Below, one piece after another: positions 12,821 to 22,555 of a stretch of 64,000 nucleotides of DNA; the first letter of the stretch is position 1, and each line of letters opens with the position of its first letter. The stretch spans positions 1 to 64,000 of the forward strand of contig DXCK01000113.1 in NCBI GenBank assembly GCA_019116045.1. Direction: 5' to 3'. The position numbers and the translations under genes are program-made. The notes beneath the pieces are model-generated. The model did not search any database and was not told the origin of the DNA. It was given only the letters and a program-made list of their open reading frames with translations. This stretch comes from Candidatus Bacteroides merdipullorum (GTDB lineage Bacteria; Bacteroidota; Bacteroidia; Bacteroidales; Bacteroidaceae).

Positions 12821-15800
12821 TTAGAAGGTGACGTTCAATCCAAATATATATTGGCGAGGTGTGGGATACGAACTCATGTCGATGCCCGGGCGCAGACCGT
12901 CGAAAGCAAAGCTGTTTACTTCGGGGTCGTAGCCGCTGTAATCGGTGATGACGAACGCGTTTTTAACAGATGCAAATACCGATATGTTCTGGAAGCCGAT
13001 TTTGTTCATCCAAGCCTTGGGCAATGCCCAGTTCAGGGTGATGTCCGAGCAGCGCAGGTAGCTGGCATCTTCCACGTAACGGTCGTACACGTATCCGAGC
13101 AATATGTTGCTTGTAGACGACGGATAGAGGTTGGAATGGTTCTCCGGGGTCCACATGCCGTAGAAGGCGTCCTTGCTTACATTGTTGTTGTTCGTTGAGG
13201 GCATGTTGATGTAGCGGTTGTTTGTATTGATGACGTCGCGGTCGTGTACGCCGTTGAAGGCAGCAGACAGGGTCAGGCTCTTCCACGATACAGAAGTCTG
13301 GAAACCGTAGGTAAATCCGGGATTCGGGTTGCCGATGATGGTGCGGTCTTCTGCTGAGATGCTGCCGTCGCCGTCTTGGTCGACGAACTTGACATCGCCG
13401 GCTTTCGGGCTTGTGCCATCCACGGTTGTGTAATAGCCGGTAGAGCCGTCAGCTTTGATAAACTTCACGCCTTCGCTGGTGATGTCTTCTTCCTGCACGA
13501 TGCCTTGTGTCTGTAAGCCGAACAGCAGTCCCGGAGCTTCTCCTTCCAAGAAGATGTTACCCACGCCGAAGTGGTCGCCTATCGAGTTGCCATAGTAACC
13601 TACGCGCTCTCCCAGGCAGCCGAAAGAAGTCGGGTCTAAACCTAAGTTGGTGATTTTGCTCTTGTTCTTGCCGATGTTGGCGCTTACGCTCCATTTCCAG
13701 TCACCTTTGTCGATGATTTGTGCATTCAGCGAGAACTCGACGCCTTTGTTGTCCAGCGAACCTTGGTTGTAGTAGGTCGAACTGAAACCGGCAGAACCGG
13801 GAAGGTCGCGCAGAATGAGCAAGTCGTCAGTCTTCTTCATGTAGATGTCTAACGTACCGCTGAGACGGGAATCGAATATGCCAAAGTCGATACCGAGGTT
13901 CCACGAAGACGTCTTTTCCCATGTCAATCCGTCGTTAGGCAGGTTGCTGACGAGCAATGTGCTCATGCCCTCACCGTTGCCGTTGCCGATGGTGGTGGTA
14001 CTGCCTGAGTAGGTTGAGAAAGTGAAATAAGGGTCTATACTCTGGTTTCCTGTCATACCGTAGCTGGCGCGTATCTTCAGTTGGTGCAGCCAGGTGAGGT
14101 CTTTCATGAACTCTTCTTGTTCTACGCGCCAAGCGATAGAAGCTGAAGGGAAGTAACCCCAACGGTTTCCTTTGGCAAACTTGCTGGAGCCGTCGGCACG
14201 GATAGAAGCGGTTACCAGATACTTGTCGAGGAACGAGAGGTTGACACGTCCCAGGTAGGACAACAGTTGGTAGTCCTTCTGGATGGGCATCTCGTGTATA
14301 ACGCTACCGGCCATGTGGAGACCATTCTCACGCAGGTCGAAAGTAGAAAACTGTGTGCCGCGTGTGTTGGCGTTCAAGAATTTGTATTGGTCGTAAGTGA
14401 CACCGGCAGTGGCGTCCAGATGGAGCAGTTCGCCGAAGTCTTTGGTATAGTTAACCAGGTTTTCTACGTTGATGTTGCTCTTGTCGAGGTCGGAAATGGC
14501 CAGTAATCCATTGTTGTTCATGCCTTGGTAGAGTGACATGCCATACCAGCGTTTGCGGTCGTTGGTGTTCAGGTTGCCGCCGGCGCGGAAGTTGTAGCTC
14601 AAACCGTCGATGATTTGCCACCGCAGGTCTACGCTGGCATTGAAGGTCTTGTCGTTGGCAACGTCTACGTAGTCGTTCAGCCAACTGAGCACGGTTGTGG
14701 TGGTTTCGCCAGTCAGTGACGGGTCATCGTCGGGTAACTGGAACGGAGCATAGTCCAAGGCTGTACGAGAGATAGCAGTGGTCGAACCGCCCAGCGTGCT
14801 ACCGCCGGCCATCATGTTGTTCTGGCGGATAGAGCCGCTCATCGTCATGTTCAGATGAACTTTCTTGGAGATGTCGATGCCCAAGTTAGCGCGCAGGTCA
14901 CCTTGTTGCAAGCCTGTTTGCTTCACGGTGCCGTTGATGTCTTTGAAATTGGCCGAAATGTAGTAGGTGATTTTATCCGTACCGCCGCTCAGAGACACAG
15001 AGTAGTTCTGCGAGAAAGCCGATTGGTAAATCTCTTTCTGCCAGTTGCGATAGTTGATAAGACGATAAGTTTCTGGGTCGTTCGGATCATAATCGGCTAA
15101 AGCATCGCTGAATACATAGCGCATTTCATCTCCTACCTGGTAAAAATAATATTGGCCGTTCTCGATGCGTGAGTTGCGGTAAGCGGCGTATTCTTGCAGG
15201 TTGGTCATCTCCATTAATTTGGACGGCTCTGCAATGGTGAAGTTGGCTGCTACGTTGACTTTCGCTTTGCCTTGGCGGCCTTTCTTGGTCGTGATGAGGA
15301 TGACGCCGTTAGCACCACGCGAACCATAGATGGCGGTAGACGAGGCGTCTTTCAGGATAGTAATGTCTTCGATGTCGGCAGGGTTAAGCGAAGCCAGCGG
15401 GTCTTGGTTGATCTGGTAGTCACCGCTTCCTACAGATGACGAAGCGAACTCTCCGGCAGAGGCCATCGGCACGTTATCGATGACATATAACGGCTGGTTG
15501 TCACCTCGCAGTGAACTGGCGCCACGGATTTGAATGGATGAGGCTGCACCTGTCATGGATGAAGCAGTGCTCACGACCAGACCTGCAACTTTACCGCTTA
15601 ACAGGTTGTCCAGCGATACTGCTTTGGAAGCGTCGTTAGCGTCTGGACGCATCGTGGTCAGTGCGCCTGTTAAGTCTCCTTTACGTGAAGTTCCGTATCC
15701 TACGACAATTACTTCATCCAGCAGTTCTGTGTCTTCTGACAAAACGATGCGATTGCCCGTCAGTTGGCTCACTTTCAGTTCTTGGCTGGCATAACCGATG

Positions 15801-16045
15801 TAGGATGCAATAATGGTATTCCCTACTTCTCCTTTGACACTGAAGTTTCCGTCAATGTCAGTGATACTACCGATAGTAGTTCCTTTCACTTGGATGGAGG
15901 CACCGATGATGCTTTCACCCGATTCGTCGACTACCTTTCCGGTAATCATACCTTGTTGTGCAAACAGCCCTGTGGGAAGTAACAACAAAGAGGTCAACAA
16001 ACATGCGCATAGGTAACGCGCTTTACTAATCTTTGCTAATTTCAT
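12821..16045 (-). CDS. SusC/RagA-like TonB-dependent transporter
   Basis: 1074 aa; ITGKVVDESGESIIGASIQVKGT carboxypeptidase-like domain, DEVIVVGYGTSRKGDLTGA, plug and barrel. Confidence 0.97.
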   Translation of the reverse strand: MKLAKISKARYLCACLLTSLLLLPTGLFAQQGMITGKVVDESGESIIGASIQVKGTTIGSITDIDGNFSVKGEVGNTIIASYIGYASQELKVSQLTGNRIVLSEDTELLDEVIVVGYGTSRKGDLTGALTTMRPDANDASKAVSLDNLLSGKVAGLVVSTASSMTGAASSIQIRGASSLRGDNQPLYVIDNVPMASAGEFASSSVGSGDYQINQDPLASLNPADIEDITILKDASSTAIYGSRGANGVILITTKKGRQGKAKVNVAANFTIAEPSKLMEMTNLQEYAAYRNSRIENGQYYFYQVGDEMRYVFSDALADYDPNDPETYRLINYRNWQKEIYQSAFSQNYSVSLSGGTDKITYYISANFKDINGTVKQTGLQQGDLRANLGIDISKKVHLNMTMSGSIRQNNMMAGGSTLGGSTTAISRTALDYAPFQLPDDDPSLTGETTTTVLSWLNDYVDVANDKTFNASVDLRWQIIDGLSYNFRAGGNLNTNDRKRWYGMSLYQGMNNNGLLAISDLDKSNINVENLVNYTKDFGELLHLDATAGVTYDQYKFLNANTRGTQFSTFDLRENGLHMAGSVIHEMPIQKDYQLLSYLGRVNLSFLDKYLVTASIRADGSSKFAKGNRWGYFPSASIAWRVEQEEFMKDLTWLHQLKIRASYGMTGNQSIDPYFTFSTYSGSTTTIGNGNGEGMSTLLVSNLPNDGLTWEKTSSWNLGIDFGIFDSRLSGTLDIYMKKTDDLLILRDLPGSAGFSSTYYNQGSLDNKGVEFSLNAQIIDKGDWKWSVSANIGKNKSKITNLGLDPTSFGCLGERVGYYGNSIGDHFGVGNIFLEGEAPGLLFGLQTQGIVQEEDITSEGVKFIKADGSTGYYTTVDGTSPKAGDVKFVDQDGDGSISAEDRTIIGNPNPGFTYGFQTSVSWKSLTLSAAFNGVHDRDVINTNNRYINMPSTNNNNVSKDAFYGMWTPENHSNLYPSSTSNILLGYVYDRYVEDASYLRCSDITLNWALPKAWMNKIGFQNISVFASVKNAFVITDYSGYDPEVNSFAFDGLRPGIDMSSYPTPRQYIFGLNVTF

Positions 16046-16347
16046 GGCCTTACTCTCATGATTTTTAGTTGAAACATTTGTTTATAACCGCGGTAATGCG
16101 ACAGCAAAGTTTGCTTAAATAAGCCAGACTGATGTTTGAAAATCGCTAAAGTTTTTCCAATATTCGATATTTCATTGTTTGAAGCACCTCTGAGAGTATC
16201 TTTCTATGTAAAAACAAACAATAAAATATCTAAAAATGGAAGCCGCTCTTTCTTTCTGTATAGTTGGACTGTGTATTTCTTCGGGTTTCATGCTTCTTTT
16301 TTTGACTAAAATGGCTATCTTTGTGGCGTTACGAAATCTTGAAAACG

Positions 16348-19300
16348 ATGGAAAAACACAGGCTTCTGTTCTTATATATATTAATGTGTCTTGGACTTCC
16401 AACGATGACGTTGTCGGCCGAAGACTATCTGTTTAAACAAGTATCTATATCCAAGGGTATGCCGGCTTCCATTCAAAGTGTATATGCTGAAAAGGGAGGC
16501 TTTGTATGGGTAGGTACCAAGAAGGGGTTAGGACGTTTTGACGGCTACGAACTGAAGATGTATACACATGATGCAGACAACCCCTATTCTCTGCCAGGCA
16601 ACGAAGTCTATCAAATAGTAGAGGATAGCCTGCAAAATCTTTGGGTGTTGACCGATGGAGATTTGGCCTTTTACGATAAAAGTTCCGCTCGTTTTTTGAA
16701 ACTCTCGGGCAAGGATGGGGTGAAAGCAACAACATCTTGCCGATGGCCTGGAGGAATGTTCTTTTCTTCGAGGGCGGCTCTCTTTTTTTATGACTATTCA
16801 ACTCGCCAATTGAAGAAAGTGGCTGATTATGGCGGCTGGGGTTCTTTTGTTAAAGAGATTGTTCCATGGGATGACCATACCCTGCTTTGCCTTCGATTGT
16901 GGGAAGGGCTTTCTTTATTGGATATTAGGACTGGGAAAATGAGACCAGCCCCGATGGAACATTCAGAGGGTGTTACACGTATTCTGCTGGATAGCCAGCA
17001 ACGTTTGTGGACTACTTCTTATAATAAAGGGGTATCTTGCTTTGATAGGGAAGGACGTTTACTGGCATCATATACTACGGAAAATTCTGATTTGAGCCAC
17101 AATATTATTCTTTGTATGAGTGAGCATGAAGGTGATATTTGGATGGGGACAGATGGTGGAGGTATCAATATTCTTGATCCGGAAACTGGGCGGATAAGAG
17201 TCCTCACTTATATTCCAGGTGATAAGAACGCTTTACCGGATAATTCTATTCAGAGTCTGTATGCAGATGCAGATAACCTTTGGGTGGGAAGTATCAAAGG
17301 AGGATTGATTAACATTCGTCGTTCTTTCATCCGGTCTTATTCTGATGTCCCACTGAATGCAAACAGTGGCTTGAGTGAGAAAGCCGTGTTGGCTTTTTGC
17401 CAGGAAGAAAAGACTGGTGACATTTGGATTGGTACTGATGGAGGTGGTATTAACCGTTTCGAGCCCAATGCACGTAATTTTGTTCATTATCCGCAGACTT
17501 GGGGAGAGAAGGTGACTTCGATTTGTACTCTTAATGAACGTGAGTTATTGGTTACTTTGTTTTCCAAAGGTATTTTTGCCTTTAATAAACGTACAGGGAC
17601 TTTGCGTAAGATTAATGACATCGATGTCATCGAGCAACAAGCGCTATATGGACGTAAATCAGTTTATGTATATCGCGATACTCCTTCCTCTATTCTAATA
17701 TTATCTTCTCATATCTATCATTATTTCCCAGATACGAGACGGGTGGAACGGCTGACTGCAGAAGGAAGCAATGCAGAAGGTGTTTTCACGATAGTTGGAC
17801 AACAAGGTCCTTATACCTATTTGCATGACATGCGTAGTATTTATAGTTTAGATGGGCGTAATGGCAGTTTGCAAGTTGTCTATTCGGTAGCTTCTCATAT
17901 TATATTGCAGTGCGTGTGCCGGGATGCAGAAGGCAAATTTTGGGTAGGAACGTCGGAGGGGCTGAGTTTGTATGATCCAATGACTCATAGTGTGACTCCT
18001 TTGCAAAATGCTACGTTGAAAGGTGTCCTTTCACTTTTGTATGATAATGGGCGTCGTTTGTGGATTGGAGCAGAAGGTGGTTTGTATGTATGGCTGCCTG
18101 AACGGAAGAAACTTATTTCACTCGATGAATCAGATGGCGTGCAGGCTAATGGATATACAGAACGTGCAGTATTGAATGCTTCGCAAGGAGGTATCTATAT
18201 TGGAGGAATCAATGGCTTCGTATATGTGGATGGCAATGTCGCTGATTTGGAGGTGCCCGACATGCCGTTGCTTTCGTTAGGAGATATCATTGGTGGAGAA
18301 CATAGCCTGTTGGGGGAAGTCGATAAGGATAGTCGTGAATTGATGCATGCTGTTAAGGACGGAACGGTTTCCATTAAGTTGATGACTCACACCGATAACC
18401 GTTTTCGTAAACGTTTGTATCGTTGGCAGATTAATGGTGCTGATAAGCAGGTGGCCGAAGGCGGAGATCCTGAAATCACTTTGCGTGCTCTCTCGCCAGG
18501 TACTTATCGCATTTTGGCCTCATGCAGTACAAAATATAGCGAGTGGATGCCGTGGAATCATATTGTGACTTTTACAGTACCACCTGCTTGGTATCAGACG
18601 TGGTGGTTTGTATTGCTTTGTGCTTTATTCATTGCCAGTGCATTGGTCTATTTTGTATTGCAGGCTATACGACGCAAAGAAGAGAAAATGGTTTTGGCGT
18701 TAAAGGAGCATAAGCAGCAAGTTTATGAAGAAAAAGTACGTTTCTTGATCAACATCAACCATGAATTACGTACGCCGTTGACGTTAATAAGTGCTCCTCT
18801 GAGCCAGATTTTGCAGAAACTCTCTCCTGATGATGCTCTCTACCCACCTTTGAAGAACGTCTTGAAACAAGCGAAGCGAATGAAAAGCTTGTTGAATATG
18901 GTGTTGAGTTTGCGCAAAATGGAAATGAAGGAGACTAAATTGCAGATGAAGCCTCATTTGCTGAATGAATGGCTGAAAGAAACGGCCGATGATTTTTTGT
19001 ATGAGGGAAAGGAACGGAACATAAGCCTAACTTATGAACTGGATGACGCTATCGGAGAGGTCTATTTCGACCAAGAGAAAAATGTAATCATACTGACCAA
19101 TCTAATAGTCAATGCTTTTAAACATAGTCCTGATGGGAGTAGTATCATCTTGCGTACGGAGTTAGTGCAAGAAAGAAATGCTGTGCGTATATCGGTTGTC
19201 GACTGTGGAGATGGTTTGAAGGGAGTAGATGCCGCGCAGTTGTTTACCCGTTTTTATCAAGGAGAAGGGGCAAAAGATGGAGCAGGCATTGGATTGTCTT

Positions 19301-20271
19301 ATTCAAAAATTCTAGTAGAGAAACATCATGGGCAGATTGGCGCTTTTGATAATCCAGATGGGGGAGCTTGTTTCTGGTATGAGTTACCTCTGCGTCAACC
19401 TGCAGAAGATGCAGTTTTCCAGCCAGAGGAGTATTTGAATCATTTAGTACAGTCGGAAGATTATATCAAGCCTGGTACACCGTTGACCGAAGAGGTAGAT
19501 ATGCATAATTATACTTGTCTGTTTGTTGATGACAATCGGGATTTGCAACAGATGATACTTTCCACTTTCATGGGGCGCTTTAAAAAATTGCATGTCGTTT
19601 CGAATGGCCAAGAGGCGTTGGAATGGATACGGCGTGAGATGCCTGACGTTGTAGTAAGTGATTTGATGATGCCTCGTATGGACGGCTATGAGTTGTGCAG
19701 TTGCATTAAGGGTAATCCAGATTTAGCTTATATTCAAGTCATTTTGTTAACCGCACGTACCGATGAGCAAAGTCACATGGATGGATATAAAACCGGAGCG
19801 GATGCTTATGTGGAAAAGCCTTTTGAGCCAGATGATTTGTTGGAGGTGATTCGTAATCGCCTTTTCTTGCGTGAACAACTTAAATCAAGGTATGTGCCAG
19901 TTTCGCCTACGTCTGACAGTCCAGTCTCTTCGGCAGACGATGCTTTCCTTTATAAAATAAACAATATAATTCGTAATCATCTGAGTGAAGAATTGTTGGA
20001 TGTGACGTTCTTGTGCGAACAGATGGGAACCAGCCGCGCTTCGCTTTTTAATCGTGTGAAAGCACTGACAGGCATGGGTCCTAGCAATTACATCAATAAA
20101 CTGCGCATGGAATGTGCGGCCGAAATGTTGCGAAAGACTGAATTGAGTATGACTGAGATTGCCGAACGTACGGGCTTTTCCTCGTCCCGTTATTTTAGTA
20201 CAACATTCAAGAAATACATGGGGGTTACTCCTACGCAATATAAAAGTGATTCTTTTCAACCTGCATCTTGA
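16348..20271 (+). CDS. Hybrid two-component system regulator (HTCS): propeller sensor, Y_Y_Y, HisKA, HATPase, REC, AraC HTH
   Basis: WVGTKKGLGRFDG propeller repeats; NINHELRTPLTLISAPL; CLFVDDNRDLQ...VVVSDLMMPRMDGYE; C-terminal AraC helix-turn-helix. Preferred ATG is 16348 (see finding). Confidence 0.95.
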   Translation: MEKHRLLFLYILMCLGLPTMTLSAEDYLFKQVSISKGMPASIQSVYAEKGGFVWVGTKKGLGRFDGYELKMYTHDADNPYSLPGNEVYQIVEDSLQNLWVLTDGDLAFYDKSSARFLKLSGKDGVKATTSCRWPGGMFFSSRAALFFYDYSTRQLKKVADYGGWGSFVKEIVPWDDHTLLCLRLWEGLSLLDIRTGKMRPAPMEHSEGVTRILLDSQQRLWTTSYNKGVSCFDREGRLLASYTTENSDLSHNIILCMSEHEGDIWMGTDGGGINILDPETGRIRVLTYIPGDKNALPDNSIQSLYADADNLWVGSIKGGLINIRRSFIRSYSDVPLNANSGLSEKAVLAFCQEEKTGDIWIGTDGGGINRFEPNARNFVHYPQTWGEKVTSICTLNERELLVTLFSKGIFAFNKRTGTLRKINDIDVIEQQALYGRKSVYVYRDTPSSILILSSHIYHYFPDTRRVERLTAEGSNAEGVFTIVGQQGPYTYLHDMRSIYSLDGRNGSLQVVYSVASHIILQCVCRDAEGKFWVGTSEGLSLYDPMTHSVTPLQNATLKGVLSLLYDNGRRLWIGAEGGLYVWLPERKKLISLDESDGVQANGYTERAVLNASQGGIYIGGINGFVYVDGNVADLEVPDMPLLSLGDIIGGEHSLLGEVDKDSRELMHAVKDGTVSIKLMTHTDNRFRKRLYRWQINGADKQVAEGGDPEITLRALSPGTYRILASCSTKYSEWMPWNHIVTFTVPPAWYQTWWFVLLCALFIASALVYFVLQAIRRKEEKMVLALKEHKQQVYEEKVRFLININHELRTPLTLISAPLSQILQKLSPDDALYPPLKNVLKQAKRMKSLLNMVLSLRKMEMKETKLQMKPHLLNEWLKETADDFLYEGKERNISLTYELDDAIGEVYFDQEKNVIILTNLIVNAFKHSPDGSSIILRTELVQERNAVRISVVDCGDGLKGVDAAQLFTRFYQGEGAKDGAGIGLSYSKILVEKHHGQIGAFDNPDGGACFWYELPLRQPAEDAVFQPEEYLNHLVQSEDYIKPGTPLTEEVDMHNYTCLFVDDNRDLQQMILSTFMGRFKKLHVVSNGQEALEWIRREMPDVVVSDLMMPRMDGYELCSCIKGNPDLAYIQVILLTARTDEQSHMDGYKTGADAYVEKPFEPDDLLEVIRNRLFLREQLKSRYVPVSPTSDSPVSSADDAFLYKINNIIRNHLSEELLDVTFLCEQMGTSRASLFNRVKALTGMGPSNYINKLRMECAAEMLRKTELSMTEIAERTGFSSSRYFSTTFKKYMGVTPTQYKSDSFQPAS

Positions 20272-20340
20272 AGGTTCCATTTTCGGTAGCTAAGGCTGTC
20301 GCTTGCCAATATGCTTTCGCGGAAATTATATAGGTGGCAA

Positions 20341-20390
20341 TTTGCTCGTTTCGGTGAAAAACTGTACTTTTGCTCAATTTATTAGCAAAA
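20341..20390 (+). promoter_or_regulatory. TTTG-N20-TACTTTTGC promoter with inverted repeat TTTTGCT-N9-AGCAAAA over the -7 box
   Basis: TTTG 20341-20344, TACTTTTGC 20365-20373, inverted-repeat arms 20368-20374 and 20384-20390. Confidence 0.65.
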
Positions 20391-20408
20391 TGTAAGTCAG
20401 AAAGTACT

Positions 20409-20996
20409 ATGACCGTTTCCAAAACTCGTGCCCAATTGGTAGATGTCGCCCGTCGATTGTTCGCAAAGATGGGGGTGGAGAATACCACCATGAATGACAT
20501 TGCTGTGGCTTCGCAGCGGGGACGTCGTACACTCTATACTTATTTTAAAAGTAAAGAGGAGCTTTACCTGGCTGTGGTCGAGTCGGAGTTGGACATTTTG
20601 ACGGATACGATGAAGCGTGTGACGGAGAAGGATATCCGTGCCGACGAGAAGTTGATGGAGATGATTTATACTCATCTGGATACGGTGAAGGAGGTGGTTT
20701 ATCGAAATGGAACTCTCCGTGCAGACTTCTTCCGCGATACGTGGCGTGTGGAAACGGTGCGCAAGCGTTTTGATGCCAATCAGGTATTGTTGTTTAAAGA
20801 AGTATTGCGTGAAGGGATGCAGGCTGGTTTCTTTCGTATCGACGATGTGGATATGACGGCTGAATTGCTGTATTATTGTATTAAAGGTATCGAGGCTCCT
20901 TACATCCGTGGCCATGTGGGCTCGGATTTAGATGATGGGACGCTGGACGTTTACGTGCGTCGTTTGGTGCTTCGGGCTTTAGGTATGAACTTATAA
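20409..20996 (+). CDS. TetR/AcrR-family transcriptional regulator
   Basis: TRAQLVDVARRLFAKMGVENTTMNDIAVASQRGRRTLYTYFKSKEELY HTH. Confidence 0.93.
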   Translation: MTVSKTRAQLVDVARRLFAKMGVENTTMNDIAVASQRGRRTLYTYFKSKEELYLAVVESELDILTDTMKRVTEKDIRADEKLMEMIYTHLDTVKEVVYRNGTLRADFFRDTWRVETVRKRFDANQVLLFKEVLREGMQAGFFRIDDVDMTAELLYYCIKGIEAPYIRGHVGSDLDDGTLDVYVRRLVLRALGMNL

Positions 20997-21024
20997 TCGG
21001 AATTTTTAATTAATACAGAAAACT

Positions 21025-21771
21025 ATGGGATTATTAGACGGAAAAGTTGCTATCGTGACGGGCGCAGCCCGTGGCATAGGCAAAGCTATTGCGTTGAAGT
21101 TTGCTTCAGAAGGAGCTAATGTGGCATTTACGGATTTGGTGATTGACGAAAATGCTCAGCAGACAGAGAAAGAAATCGCCGCACTTGGTGTTCAGGCTAA
21201 AGGATATGCTTCTAATGCAGCCAATTTTGAAGATACGGCCAAAGTAGTAGAGCAGATCCATAAAGACTTTGGTCGCATTGACATCTTGGTAAACAATGCC
21301 GGAATCACGCGTGACGGCCTGATGATGCGTATGAGTGAGGCTCAGTGGGACATGGTATTGAACGTCAACCTGAAGTCAGCCTTTAACTTCATTCATGCTT
21401 GTACCCCTATTATGATGCGTCAGCGTAGTGGCAGCATCATCAATATGGCATCGGTAGTGGGCGTTCATGGCAATGCCGGTCAGTCTAACTATGCTGCATC
21501 CAAAGCAGGTTTGATTGCCTTGGCAAAGTCCATCGCCCAAGAATTAGGTTCGCGCGGCATCCGTGCCAATGCCATTGCCCCTGGATTTATCATCACAGCC
21601 ATGACAGATGCGTTGTCGGATGAAGTAAAAGCCGAATGGGCTAAGCGTATTCCTTTGCGTCGTGGCGGCACGCCTGAAGATGTGGCCAATATTGCTACTT
21701 TCCTGGCTTCGGACATGTCATCCTACGTTTCCGGTCAAGTTATTCAGGTAGATGGCGGTATGAACATGTAA
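21025..21771 (+). CDS. fabG: 3-oxoacyl-[ACP] reductase
   Basis: SDR motifs VTGAARGIGKAIA, NNAGITRDGLMMRM, YAASKAG. Confidence 0.95.
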   Translation: MGLLDGKVAIVTGAARGIGKAIALKFASEGANVAFTDLVIDENAQQTEKEIAALGVQAKGYASNAANFEDTAKVVEQIHKDFGRIDILVNNAGITRDGLMMRMSEAQWDMVLNVNLKSAFNFIHACTPIMMRQRSGSIINMASVVGVHGNAGQSNYAASKAGLIALAKSIAQELGSRGIRANAIAPGFIITAMTDALSDEVKAEWAKRIPLRRGGTPEDVANIATFLASDMSSYVSGQVIQVDGGMNM

Positions 21772-21782
21772 TTTCCGTTAGT

Positions 21783-21857
21783 GAAGAATGGAGAATGAAG
21801 GATAAAGGCTCTGGTGCGGAAACCGGCCTGTTTTTAATTCTCCATTCTTCTTTTTTT
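21783..21857 (+). terminator. Hairpin with 14-bp perfect stem GAAGAATGGAGAAT/ATTCTCCATTCTTC followed by T7
   Basis: Arms 21783-21796 and 21837-21850, then TTTTTTTATTTTT. Confidence 0.65.
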
Positions 21858-21870
21858 ATTTTTCTTTAAA

Positions 21871-22539
21871 ATGACAGTTGTTTACGAAGACAACCACATT
21901 ATCATAGTCAACAAGACCGCTTCCGAGATCGTTCAGGGAGACAAAACGGGCGATACACCTTTGTCAGAAACTGTGAAACAGTATTTGAAAGAAAAGTATG
22001 CCAAGCCCGGCAATGTCTTTATCGGTGTCACCCACCGGCTGGATCGTCCCGTGAGCGGTCTGGTTGTTTTTGCCAAGACCAGCAAAGCATTGACACGGTT
22101 GAATGAAATGTTCAGAGGTGGTGAGGTACAGAAGACTTATTGGGCTGTGGTGAAAAACCGGCCGTCTCTGGTCGAAGGCGAATTGGTGCACTATCTGGTG
22201 CGCAACGAGAAGCAGAACAAAAGCTACGCTTACGATACTGAACGTCCTGGCAGCAAGAAGGCTGTACTGCATTATCGTCTTATCGGCCGTTCACAAAACT
22301 ATTTTTTGCTGGAGGTGGATCTGAAGACCGGCCGCCATCATCAAATCCGTTGCCAGTTGGCCAAGATGGGTTGTCCTATCAAGGGGGATTTGAAATATGG
22401 CTTTCCCCGTTCCAACCCCGACGGTAGCATCTGTCTGCATGCTCGCCGCGTCTGTTTTGTCCATCCGGTTTCCAAACAGTTGATAGATGTGGAAGCGCCG
22501 CTTCCGTCGGGAAACTTATGGAGCGGCTTCGAACTTTAA
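21871..22539 (+). CDS. RluA-family pseudouridine synthase
   Basis: VTHRLDRPVSGLVVFAKT; GRHHQIRCQLA. Confidence 0.93.
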   Translation: MTVVYEDNHIIIVNKTASEIVQGDKTGDTPLSETVKQYLKEKYAKPGNVFIGVTHRLDRPVSGLVVFAKTSKALTRLNEMFRGGEVQKTYWAVVKNRPSLVEGELVHYLVRNEKQNKSYAYDTERPGSKKAVLHYRLIGRSQNYFLLEVDLKTGRHHQIRCQLAKMGCPIKGDLKYGFPRSNPDGSICLHARRVCFVHPVSKQLIDVEAPLPSGNLWSGFEL

Positions 22540-22555
22540 TAATTGATTAACCCTA

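Noticed and set aside
16046-16315. HTCS-binding site in the susC-HTCS intergenic region
   Set aside because: Only short palindromes (GCTTAAATAAGC, AATATTCGATATT) visible; not distinguishable from chance without comparative data.
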